DNA from: Vespula vulgaris | Taxonomy: Eukaryota > Arthropoda > Insecta > Hymenoptera > Vespidae | NCBI RefSeq assembly: GCF_905475345.1 | Contig: NC_066591.1 | Span: forward strand, 8,615,001-8,679,000 | Direction: 5' to 3' | Length of the DNA: 64,000 nt | In this document: positions 35,870 to 47,601 of the stretch, piece after piece | Layout: each line of letters begins with the position of its first letter | Numbering within the stretch: position 1 is the first letter of the stretch | Translations under genes and position numbers: made by a program | The notes under the pieces: generated by a model | The model's database searches: none | Seen by the model: only the letters and a program-made list of their open reading frames with translations | What the model was told of the DNA's origin: nothing

Positions 35870-36517
35870 CAAAAAAGGCGGCATATTTTGGGCGCGTAGA
35901 TGTTGCATTGCCAGGTTGCGAGTCATATTTCATGCAAATGCATCAAGAAGAGCATGAGCATGCTTTAAGATTCGTCGATTATGTTAAAATGCGCGGTGGT
36001 CAAGTAATATTATGTCCGATTTTACCACCAGTTGATCCAGATTGGAAGTGCCCTCTTCATGCCTTTAAAGTAAACATTTATATATAATATATTACATTTT
36101 TAATCTGATATACATGACGAAAACGGCAATTATTTTTCCATAATCGATTCTATCCATAATTTTATCTAATTTCATATGTATGCATACATATATATATATT
36201 TGATAAACATAATCAAAAAACAGACTGCATTGGGACTCGAGATAGAAATCAGCGAACAATTGGTTGATGTCAATACGATAGCTGAAAAACATGGTGACTT
36301 GAACGCAAGTGATTTCATTATCACAGGTTTTATGGAAAATCAAATGAAAAGCGTCAATGAAATGGCGAGATTCGTAACGGTTTTATCAGGCATAGGCGAT
36401 CAAGCACTGGCACGTTTTGTTTTCGATAAGGATTTACTCGATAATCACGTATCATCGGAATTTAATGTTATTAAAAAAAAATTACGTTTTAAGATAAATG
36501 AAAAAGTAAATGGATAA
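35354..36517 (+). CDS. Ferritin heavy-chain-like protein, probably mitochondrial (four exons)
   Basis: Exons 35354-35442, 35538-35757, 35878-36069 and 36224-36517 join in frame to 264 residues. The first exon starts MLATLLRRCNCLCN, an arginine-containing amphipathic leader typical of mitochondrial import, and about 85 residues precede the ferritin fold. Ferroxidase residues are present: E and Y in NAEFKAFYYYLSL, E and H in EEHEHALRF, E in GLEIEISEQL, and Q in FMENQMKSVNEM. It is more diverged than the upstream ferritin and ends with a longer basic tail (FNVIKKKLRFKINEKVNG). The first intron of the fold sits at the same place as in the neighbour, but the last intron is about a dozen residues earlier. 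It could be the counterpart of Drosophila Fer3HCH. Import is predicted only from the leader. Confidence 0.87.
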
Positions 36518-37146
36518 AATCGTTTATCCTTTGTGATATTCTTTTTTTAAATTGTATATATGAATGCGTGTATATGTATGTATGTGTGTGTGCATGTACA
36601 TATGTGTGTATGCTATGTGCGTGATGATTTACGCACGCGCGCGTGCGTAGTATGTGTATATAACTACCAAAAAGTAATAACCGCATTATATATTAAAAAA
36701 AATTTGATAAAGTTATATGTAAAAATCAGTCATAATCGATAATACAAAGTAGAATTATAGTATCATTTAACATTCAAATATGGCGAATATTGGTAGCCAT
36801 GTTTGTAAAGGCAATCACTAAAGCATGAGCAAACGTGAGTCAGTTTATGCAATAAAGACGGGAGAAGTGTGGTGAGATATTATTTGCTTTATACGTACGA
36901 CCAATTGAAGGAACGTACGATTGAAGTTTGTTGTTTTCTATATTAACGTTATATTTCTATAGATTTTAATAGAAAAATATTTCATAAACGTGTAATTATA
37001 AATTTAACGTGTGTTATACAGTTTTAGATTGACGCGTAATTAACCTTACTTTTTCATCGTAAGATAAGTTTTTCTTGCTAGTAATCTTTTTTGATAACTA
37101 CGAATGGACTCCTCTAATTATCTACGTTTTGAGGGTAAGTTTAAGA

Positions 37147-37469
37147 ATGGCTAGTGACTTATCGAGTGGTTGTAATGAAGCTATAGAAGTTTTGGATGAG
37201 AGAGAAGAAGGCGAAATATCTTTGGAAGATGTAAGTTCCTCCGAAGAAGGACATCTCGGTTACGGATATGGGAATAAAACTGGAAGATGTATTAATTGTC
37301 TTTCCACTCAACATTGTACGTCCTGGTGTACTTCTACTAAATATTATCATCCCAAAAGTTCAAATAGGAAAGGTATGGATTGATTTCCTTTTATTCATTA
37401 GAACGATTAATATTTTTAAGATCGACGTGAGTTGCATGTTCCGTTATTTCACACACACATACATACACA

Positions 37470-37509
<40 letters not shown>

Positions 37510-40500
37510 CCAGTGATTTGGTTTTACAATTAGTTTGATAAAAAAAAACTTTTTACTTTAACGTACTATGCTATTTATATCTATAAGTTATCCATCTAAT
37601 GAAATAGAAGTTTATTTTTTTTTTCTTAAGATACAGTTCAAGAAAAGGAAAATCGTCATTATATGAAAGATTCGGGATCTACAGGAATCAAACATACTGC
37701 TTCTAAGTTACAAGAAAAGAATGACGATCTTGTACCTATTTCTAGTGACAGTGATATGGAGATTGTTGGTCTTACGGATAATTCTAAACAGATACACTCT
37801 TTGTCAAGATCAAGAAGTAAGAAAAAGAAAAAGAAGAAAAGAACCCATGGATCTGGTATCAATGTTGATGATTTTGTTTCTTCTTCTTCTATCGATATAA
37901 CTACGGAAGAAACTACCTTAAAACATAATAATGACAATTCTAAAGGAGATCGTTTGTCTAGATCTCATCGTAGAGATTTAAGTCCATTGCATAAGAATAT
38001 TAGATCAAGATTAACTACAAAATCTCCTTCTAGAAGATATAGAGCATCTATGTGGTTCAAATTCCCTCTTAGGAAATCAAAATCACCTGTCATGCGTAGT
38101 AGATCACCTACGTTAAGAAGATCTCCTCGCAGAGTTAGATCCCCAAAACGATCTCCACACCGATCACCTACAAGAACGATATCAAAGAAGATATCGAAAA
38201 ACGAACAATTGTCTTCATCTAATACTTGTACTGATAATATGTATGGCAATGTAAATAAGTTATTGAAGAAAGTAAGACGTTTAGATTCTGTAAGAATTCG
38301 AGCACAAGAAGAAAATATTAAGAATAAGGAACATTGTTCGTCATTAAAAGAAAAATTATCAAATATGATAAAAGATATATCACACAATAATGACAATGTA
38401 ACAAATTGTACCAAAGAGAAGACAGTTACGTGTAACATAAATAATGATGCCGACGATGAAGAGGATTTAGCATTATTAAGACAAAAAGCATTAGAAACAA
38501 AGCAAAAACGTAGTGATAAAAACAATGAACAAAGCAAAATAGAACTTGAAAATAAAACAACCACTTATGATGATGATCATGATGAAGAAGATTTAGAATT
38601 GCGTATGATAGCATTACGTTCTGCTGTACTAAAGAAACATCAAAATAGAGTACAGCGTGGTATAAAGACTAAAAAATATGATAGCTCTACTATTTCTCGT
38701 AGTAAAAGTCCATTTACTCAAAGCTTTTTGGATAGTATACCTATACCAAGTGAAAAGCGTATTGATACACCACCACCGGTTGCTCAAATGCTTCCTGCTG
38801 CGAATGAAATTACACATACTGAAGATATGGAGTTAGATACAGATATTGAACAGGAAAAAGAAAAATTGCCATATTCTCCAACAGACAATATTACTATAGA
38901 TATACCTATAGATACAGAACTTCTAGGGATACAACCGTCTGATGTTTCCTTTATTAATTTTAATAAAAGAATTAGTAGTCCATCTTTCGATAATACAAAT
39001 AATCAATTGGAACATAGAGCTTTACGAACAGGAATTATTGAAAACAAAAGCTATTTATCAAATATGATGAATAATACGAGTACTGAAAATACATTTTATG
39101 ACACGAATCCTGATGCTCCTTATTCTCCGTCTGATTCCATCGAAACTAGCAAATCTGATGTTATTATTACAAAACCATGTAATGAATCCATATCTATTTC
39201 TCAATTTAATGGCATGCATTGTAATATGATAAATGACATATCTACTAATGAAACTTGTATTGCAATGGATATTAGTACAGGTCAAGAGAGACCTTACTCG
39301 CCAACTGATGCTCCTATATATGACCCTGATTTATCGCAAACGCTTCCGTTAATACAAACACCTCATTTTTCAAATAATTCTAATTTAACATCCGTACAGA
39401 TGATGTATGATACTTATGGAAATTCAAATATATTAAATATGCACGAAAAATCGCAGTTGCAATATTTAACTATAGGAGAAAATGTACATAATATACAAAA
39501 TATACATAAAGAAAAACATATTAACAACGTTGAGACATTCATTACAAGAAAACGAACTAATTCTCCGCATTTCTTTGAAGCAGGCTCTATATCTCCTAAT
39601 GATTCAATGTTAACAATTGATGATCTTCCAGATACAGATACTATTGATTCAAATCTACCAATATCTGTATCTGTGAACTTGGAAAATACAGAGAGTACGT
39701 TAAATAATCCAATTCATAAAATAACAAAAATCACTGAAGAACCACTCTACATGCATGGTGTTCCAGATGTTACTAAAGATATAAATAAAATTCCTACTCT
39801 TATCAATAGAACTTTGGTTCCTGCTACGATTCTAAAATCAAATAAACAGTTGCAACAACCATTGCCTACAAAGAAATATGAGAATCATGTTGAACCAACA
39901 TTCAAAAGTGCAGAAATGCAACCGATTCCTATTGATTTCAATGTCAATACAAAATTAAGTACTCAGTTCAAACCTATGAAACTTACATCCGTTATAAAAA
40001 AACCGCAAACAATATTAACCACACCTGTAGCATTCCAAAATTGCTTAAATGATGAGAGTACAAGTAACATAATAGAGGATGCATTTGTTACTCCATCCAG
40101 AGAACATGAAACTAGTTCTTTAAAAAATATTTCGCCAGTAAATTCAAAAAAGGCTGTTTTTATTAATAATATAGATTTAGTGCCTAAGAAAAAGAAGCGT
40201 ACAAGAAGAAATAGGAGAAGAATTAATAATGTTACCCAAAATATAAAGATTAGAACTTCTAGTGAAAATATAGAGAGATCAGAGCATGATTTAGATGCAT
40301 CGGGAGAAATAAATAGAACTATAACGAACACAGAAAGTGGATTGTCATCTAGTGATATTGAAAAACAAACAAATATATCTGATGCAACAGTTCTTGCTGA
40401 TTTCGATGATGCGAAATTAACAAAATTGAGTCAAGAAAGTAATTCCTTATTGACATTGGATGAAAATTCTGTGAAAAGTAAAACTTCATTCCCATGTAAT

Positions 40501-43500
40501 GAAATACAAAAGGATAATATTGTACAACATTCTACAAATTTAGAGAGTAATATTAGTTCATCACTTAAGATAATAAATGACCACATAGCAGCGGTCACAA
40601 GCAGAAGGCCGAGTTTAGATGAAGATGAGGAAGCTTTAAGAGCAAGTTTATTAGCGTCTTTAGCAAAACGCACAAAATCTTTAGATACCAATTCTTGCAA
40701 TACATCGTTGGTTACCACAACTGCTACTTTATCATGTGTTAATACTGTACCATCTGTACAGAAAGCACAACAAATGGATACGGCAACACCACCACTTACG
40801 CATCAAACAGTTCAAAATAATACTACATTTCATTCATCAACACAATCTACATCTGCATATAATTCTGGAGATGAAAAAAATCACACATACACTGTGCCAG
40901 TATCATCCGCTGATGTTGCAAAAGAAAATACTATTGGCATTAGTACTGATATGGCTTCTTGCTCGTCATTAACAAATTCTAGTAAGAAAAGACCACTTCC
41001 TTTGTTAAAAGGGCCATCAAGAAAATTTCTTAAAAAAGTCTTAATTCCTGCAAGTACAAAAGTTGTAAATAATGCTAAAAAATACCAAAATTCAGTAGTT
41101 CAAAAGAAATTAATTTTACAAAAGGCAGTATCTAATTATAATGCTGAGAAATTAATAGATATTAAATCAAATGCTAGTGTAAAGCCTTGTGAAAATAAAT
41201 GGACAGGCAATACAAAAATCATATCTTCAGACACGCAGCGTATTGTGATAAATTTAGGATCTGACACAGAGAGTGATTCGGAACACGAACGACTCAAAAC
41301 TAATTCTATCCCTATGTCAAATTCCAATAAACTAGAAAAACGTCCGATTTTAACTATACCTACGACAGAGTTTGAAAAAAGCGTAGATCAATTTTTAAGA
41401 GATGTTAGAAAGAAACAAGAAACTGCAGCGGCAAGCAAACAAACTATTCCTTTACATAACGTAACTAAAAAGAACTTGTCATCTGTTACATCGGCAGAAA
41501 GTAAAATTTCTCCTACTGTTCATACACCCTTGGTAAGTATATATGTATATGTATACGAAAAGTTAGAGAAAAATTTATCATTCATTTGTGGAAATAACTT
41601 TTTAGGCAGTACGACATCTTCCAGTATCAAAGCAAGAAGAGTATCGTCGTTTGAAACAACAAATTTTAGAACGTGAGATACTAAAATTACAGAGATCAGT
41701 AGAAATTGGCACTTCTAAAAAAACAAACAATTTTAATACAACATCACATTCCGCAACATCCGATAGTTCAAGCAAAGAATCCTTACCATCATCTAAAGAG
41801 AATCCAAATGTACTTGGAAAATTTTCAAATCTAAACCTACAGATATCTGTAAAAAATAATAATGAAAGAAATATCGAAGTGAAAAAGAATAAAGATTCCT
41901 CGACATCTACGACTACTTCAAATTCTGTGGATAAGAACAATTCTGGGAAACAAAGCGATGCAAATTTGATATCAAATTCTAAAAAAGCATCTCTACAAAT
42001 TACTTTGGATTCTAATATAAGAACCTCTAATGAAGAAGCACCTAATTCGAATAAAAAACTGAAAACAACAGAAAGTAATGTTGCTTCAATAGATACAACA
42101 AACTCAGTATCTGAAAATACAATAAGTCTACAAGATACAGAAAAATCTAAAATAGCAACTGCTTCATTGAAAATATTAACTAAAGATGAAGTAAATCATA
42201 AACTTGTTCAAATTCAAGTGAAACATCATGAGCCTGATCAGGCAATAATAATAGATAATAAGACAGATTTATCCGAAAGGACAGATTCAGTACATAATAA
42301 AGATAAGCAAAATGTTGATGTAAATAAAGATAACGAAGATAAAACTTGTATTGAATTTGATCAGGATCACACCAAACAACATAATGAAGTGAACAAAACG
42401 AACAAATTAAATACCGATTGTACTTTAATGGAAAAAAATGAAAGAGATGCAAATATAAGTAAAAATGAAATAATTACTGATAATATAAATAGTTCGAGTA
42501 CGTTAAATGTAAATTCACCAATAGAACATGAAAATGTACAGAGTAAAAAAACTAAGGAAAAGAATCAATTATTAGTTACATCAGTGCAAGACAAAATAGA
42601 AAATAATACAAATTCGAATTTGTCGAATATTGAAAATAGTGAAAATAATGAAAGTGATTTATTATCGGCATCAAATAACACAGAAACAAATAAAGTAACA
42701 AATGTTGAAGAATTAAATGAAAGCATAACAAAGGATGTTACAATAGAATTAAATTCTCTTGTTAATCTTCCAAGGATAGAACAAGTACGACATTTAATGG
42801 AGACAGAACATAAATTAGTTATGAAAAGGTACATTAATTTTTCTTTTAAATATATATCTAAGAATAGATATTTTAATAATGAATTATGTATGGTATAGGT
42901 ATATAGTCTTAGACAATCTGGCTGAAATGTCAGGAGATTTACGTCAGTGGGATATGGAAAGAGATTTACAAACGAATTTTGTAGAAGAAGTTAAAAAGTT
43001 AAGAGAACAATTAAAAGTTGCAGAAGAAAAGTTGCGAATACATCGTAATAGAATTAATAGTATAGGTCCAAAAGTAATGGGTGCGCATGAGAAAATTAAC
43101 AACGGAAGAAGAGAATGTTTCAAATTATCTAGAATTTGTAAAGTTCTAGGCACCAAAGTTGTAGGACAAGATTATAAGTATGAATGAGTTTTATAATCTC
43201 CATCTAAGAAAAAATTTTGCATATTAAATGAAACGAGTTTCTTTTTTCTTGTTTTTCCTTTTTTTTTTTGCTCTCTATATCTTTTCTTCTTTATTTTCTT
43301 TTTTACTTTTATCAGAGTACCTCAGGCCGGAGCAGATCTTTTAGATAACAAGTTAAAAGAAGTTGCAAGTCATACACGACAACTTTCCAAAAAGAAAGTT
43401 CCTTCCATTCATATATCTGAAGTATCTAAAGAAGTTATCCCGCAAAAGAAGGAGTCTGAACCTAAACCTATAGAAAGAGAAATACCAGCAGTTGAAAATT

Positions 43501-44354
43501 TTCCTACAAGAGAACAACAGAACGACAATCATAATGAGAATAATAATACGATTGCATTGAAAGATGAAAATAATATATCAACATCAAAGATCTTTCAAGA
43601 GAATACTCAAAGATCATCGGATCAAAAAGAAGATGAAGAAAGTGGAAGAGATACTTCTGCGTGCGAAACAAATGATACGATCGAGCAAGATCATTATTAC
43701 GATAGAACAACGACAGAAGTAGTATCGTGCATAGATAATAATCCTGCCAGCAAAGAAGATTGTGATATTACTCAGTATATAGAAACAGGGGAAGCAATGT
43801 TAAAAGATGATTATCAGAAAAAGAAAACTATCGAGCCTTATGTTTCGATGTTATCACATTTGAAAGTACCAAGGTGGGTTTTACGGTATATATATGAATA
43901 TGTGTATATATGTAAATACGTATATGTATTTATACATATATATACATATTTGTGCTTCTTATCTTTCTTAATTAGGAACGTGAATCCCAATGGAGTGCTT
44001 TGTCCATACGAACTAATGGGGATTTGTAACGACGGAGATTGTCAATTCGTTCATCAATCTGTCATGTTTTGTAGCCATCATATGGACCGAAAAACATTAG
44101 GAAAACAAGGTGGTTCTAACCTTTAATTGCGAATTTTAATGAGTTATAAAATCATTATGAATCTCATTGTTATTTACATATTTGCTAGAACGCAATATGT
44201 TTACGTGATGTAAAATTATGTTTTTTCCTTTTATATATACATATATACATTAACATTTCAATCAAATTTGTGTGCATTAAAAATTGCAGACTATGTTGAT
44301 CCTGACGCGGTGCATTCTGATGATGCAAGTAGAAGCAACGCCCGAAGATGGTAA
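37147..44354 (+). CDS. ZFC3H1: ZFC3H1-like zinc-finger protein (nuclear exosome adaptor)
   Basis: ZFC3H1 is the scaffold of the PAXT connection, linking the helicase MTR4 and PABPN1 to the nuclear RNA exosome. Exons 37147-37372, 37631-41532, 41606-42828, 42899-43177, 43316-43873, 43976-44109 and 44290-44354 join in frame to about 2128 residues. The N terminus has acidic REEGEISLEDVSSSEE and a Cys-rich motif CINCLSTQHCTSWC. An SR/SP-rich segment follows (RSKSPVMRSRSPTLRRSP), then low-complexity Ser/Asn-rich sequence with three PYSP(T/S)D motifs. A coiled coil lies near EEVKKLREQLKVAEEKLR. The identifying feature is the C-terminal finger LCPYELMGICNDGDCQFVHQ. The TGG TAA ending overlaps a perfect gtaagt donor (44351), so the true last exon may lie further on. 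Vertebrate proteins continue with HAT/TPR repeats not seen here. Confidence 0.85.
37450..37508. repeat. (CA)n microsatellite
   Basis: Lies in the first intron of the ZFC3H1-like gene. Confidence 0.93.
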
Positions 44355-44554
44355 GTTGTCCTCATGATGTGGCAGAAGTTTTTGCACAAATAATTGCCAT
44401 TTTATCATGTAAGAAATCCGCATCTAAAATAGAAAAAAAAACAATTTATTTACCGTCTTATTTCGAGTGTCTATTATCTCATATAGACATTGGAAAAGAA
44501 AAAAAAAATTCTTCCAAGTATCTATTTTTTACGCATGTAAAGTGTCATATGTGT

Positions 44555-44834
44555 GTGTGTATTTATATATGTGTATATATATAGACATACATACATACAT
44601 ATATATATATATATACACATAAGCTACATGACGATCAGTGTGTTTAACGTATATAAAAAAGAAAAAAGAAAAAAAGAAAAACGGAAGAAAAAGAAGAAAT
44701 CGTTGATGCGAAGACTCGAAATTGAAGAAGACGGCCTAATGACCAACACTGGAGATTCTGTGGAGTATCTTTTCATACTTCGATATACGTTACCTCATAA
44801 TAATTAATTAAAAGTCTTGTACCTGTATAATAAA
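44555..44834 (+). other. 3' region of the ZFC3H1-like gene, with possible alternative last exon and AATAAA
   Basis: After microsatellite DNA, a frame from an acceptor-like cgatcag (about 44637) reads through a lysine-rich run to MRRLEIEEDGLMTNTGDSVE and stops at 44807. Spliced to the donor at 44351 it would stay in frame. AATAAA at 44829-44834 is a plausible poly(A) signal either way. The lysine run looks like simple repeat, so I do not rely on this exon. Confidence 0.35.
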
Positions 44835-45015
44835 AATTGAATATTTTATTCCTATATCTGTGATATATATTATTTATTAAACAATGCTTGGGAAAATACT
44901 TTTGGGAGTGCCAAGTATAATGATATTAACAAAATAATAAAGTAAAAAACTCAAAAGAAAGAAGAAAAAAAATGATAAAATCTAAGATTTTTAATTTCTT
45001 ATACAGGCATAATCT

Positions 45016-45578
45016 TTAAACGCCATATTTATCGCCAGGAAAATTGCCTTGAGTTTTGTATTTATGCCAAGGTAATCTCCCACTTGTACGAAGTTCATCC
45101 CAATTATTAATCCAGTCGTTTGGACAGATAGAAGTAAAAACTCGTTTAAACCACGCACAAGCTTCATGTCCTTCACCAAGAATATGTTCGCATCGATAAA
45201 AATCCGTATACATGACATAGCATCGTAATGTTTGATTTTGTTGTTGAAACCTTATTGATAAAAATTTCAGAAAAATAAATTATAAAAAGATCGTTTGATA
45301 TATTTATGAGATTTCATGTTATTAATCAGTGAATGATAAAAAGTTTACCTTGGATCTAATCCAGGAGAAGAAAGAAATTTTGTATCTTCAACTTTAGGAT
45401 CTTCATATATTTTACCCTGTAAACATGGATCATCTTCGTAAACTTCAATCGTTATTTTCTTCCTTTCTTTAGCCGGTTTTGAGGAAACATTTTCTTTTTC
45501 ATCATCTATCAATTTAACCGGTAATATAATTTTATCTTTGGTTTTATTAGAATTTTTGTTATCATTTTCTAACACCAT
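45016..45578 (-). CDS. COX6B-like subunit of cytochrome c oxidase, divergent, with N-terminal extension
   Basis: COX6B is a small subunit on the intermembrane-space face of complex IV, folded by two disulfides. Two exons, 45578-45349 and 45250-45016, join as LDP-R-FQQQNQTLRC, matching the family's DPRF-NQNQT signature. The CX9C (CYVMYTDFYRC) and CX10C (CAWFKRVFTSIC) motifs are intact, followed by PNDWINNWDELR, the usual COX6B ending. The protein has an acidic and lysine-rich extension of about 75 residues before the domain (from MVLENDNKNS; an earlier ATG at 45770 would add 64 more), whereas ordinary COX6B is about 80 residues in all. It is convergent with the ZFC3H1-like gene. The extension and divergence suggest a tissue-specific paralogue rather than the housekeeping copy; that is inference. 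Confidence 0.87.
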
Positions 45579-45809
45579 ATTTTTAATATAATTTTTAGTT
45601 AAACAGACTTTAATTGAATCTATATAAATAGACAAATTATTAGAATGATCGAAGATAAAAGTTCTTATTTGAGAAAATGTAAAAGAATGACAAGAACGAT
45701 AACTATGTTTGTATGTAATAGAAAAATATGAAAGTTCTAAAGCCCTGCGAATAGGCAAATTATTAATCATAAGAACAAGTATGAGTGGATACCCAGTGAA
45801 TGTTATTAT

Positions 45810-46008
45810 TTGTTTGGTTAATAAAGTAGAGCTTTATTATTACTTGTTTGGTCGATAAAATAGAGCTCTGTTACTACTGTACAATCGATAAAACAAAGTT
45901 CTACTATAACTGTTCAATCGATAAAATAGAGTTCTGCTATAACCTTCAATCAATAAAATAGACATCTAACATTTGTTCGAATGGTAAAAGAGGGATTTAC
46001 TATTATCT
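45810..46008. repeat. Tandem repeat, about 33-bp unit, six diverged copies
   Basis: Units begin near 45810, 45844, 45878, 45910, 45943 and 45973 and share the pattern TTGTTyrrTCGATAAAATAG followed by AGTTCTGCTATAAC. It lies just upstream of the COX6B-like gene (minus strand), where a promoter would be expected. Units are contiguous, not spaced. Confidence 0.82.
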
Positions 46009-46009
46009 A

Positions 46010-47600
46010 ACTGCCGAAAGAAGTGCATAGCAATGAAAACGTATCGTATTGCGGTCTGTCGCATATGCAAAGGACCAGAGCACGAAGTTTGTTCCCGAAA
46101 GTAATGGCACAAGAGAGAAGGAATACTGGATAAAAAAAATATCTGTAAGATCATGAAAGGGGGGCGTGGAAAGAGTTACTTGGGCAAATAAATAGATCCA
46201 TATAAGTATATAAAAAAAAAAAACAAATAGAATGACCAATAGGATACGAATTATGAACACAGGAAATTTTTTATTTACTTACGCTTACTGTGCTTGTTAG
46301 ATAGCAAGAATGAATGATGGTTTAATAACTCGTGCAAATAGAACATGCTAAGGGCGCTTATGATATAATCCGCAATTGGATTCTTCACTTTATCATGAAC
46401 AATCGCACCGTGAGATTAGAATTAAAATGTTGGGTTTACTTCTGTTATACTTTCAAAAGGAAGACCCTCTTAGAGGCTTAGCCACTAAGACTTAAGCCTT
46501 TGCATTACGAATATTTTTTTTACGAAAAAATGACAAAATTATAAGTACTTATGAATTTATTTATTTATTTTTTCTTTCGTATGAATCTGTTGTATTTTTA
46601 ATAAATTGTAATCTTAAATATTATATTTTACATTATGAAATTTCGTATTTATATATATTTAGAAACCATCTCTCATATGTATTCTTGGCTTGTATGATTA
46701 TAGATCATAATATTATCAGATCGCAATATATATTCTCCAACAAACTCTATCAATTTTTCGTCATCCATTGCATAATACGCTGATGTCTGTTCTGTAATTT
46801 GTATTTTACTGCATCGAATGGCAACATTAAAAAATGCACTTTCCTATATCTAATTTTGGTTAATTTTGTCTTAGGGATTGGAAAATTACTTCAATCACTT
46901 AAGATCCCGATTAAAAAGTAGAAGTCTGGCAAAAAGAAATTATTTTTTACTACCAATAAAATCGATATTTAAAACTATATTGTAACAAGCTATCGGTGAT
47001 ATATATAACTTATAGATAAAGGAACAGCCAAATTATTCTTTGCGATAATGTCGTGCCTGCATATCTATAGGTATCGGTACGATAACGTTATGTTCAATAT
47101 AAATACGTTTATAAAAAATACATTGTAGAATATTTGTCATGTCTGGCTATGTTACGTGCCTGGCACCTTCAACGTACATATAAATGTTTCTTGAAGCTTG
47201 AAGCCATGTACACAAAATGTGAAAGTATTTGTGGAATGTTTAATCGCGAAGATAAATAAATAAGTAGATGAAAAGTTTGACTGAACAAAAAGAAGAAATG
47301 AAATTTTTTATTTGTATGCATTTACTATATTTTACCATATTTTATTTCATATTTTTTATATGTGAGAGAATTATTTTTTATTTAATGCAATTCAGACAAA
47401 CAAAAAGATTAAGCACTACAGTATTAGAGTATGGTTCCTATAATTATATCTGTTTAGCTATGATTCAGATCTATAGATCGTTATGTTCTAATAATTTATA
47501 CTTCGTTCTACGAGTCAAGTTAGGGAAAATAAACAAATGCATTGGAATGTGATCGGGACAGGAACGTATACATAATCTTCAAATGTTGTAACATTTATCA
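46010..47600. other. Intergenic region without a recognised gene
   Basis: AT-rich DNA of moderate complexity. Short frames at 46003-46260 (minus) and 47268-47552 (plus) have no recognisable family and look hydrophobic by composition. Nothing else can be supported. Confidence 0.45.
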
Positions 47601-47601
47601 G

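Noticed and set aside
45810..46008. Regularly spaced repeats resembling a CRISPR array
   Set aside because: The units are contiguous and diverged with no spacers, in an animal genome; it is a minisatellite.
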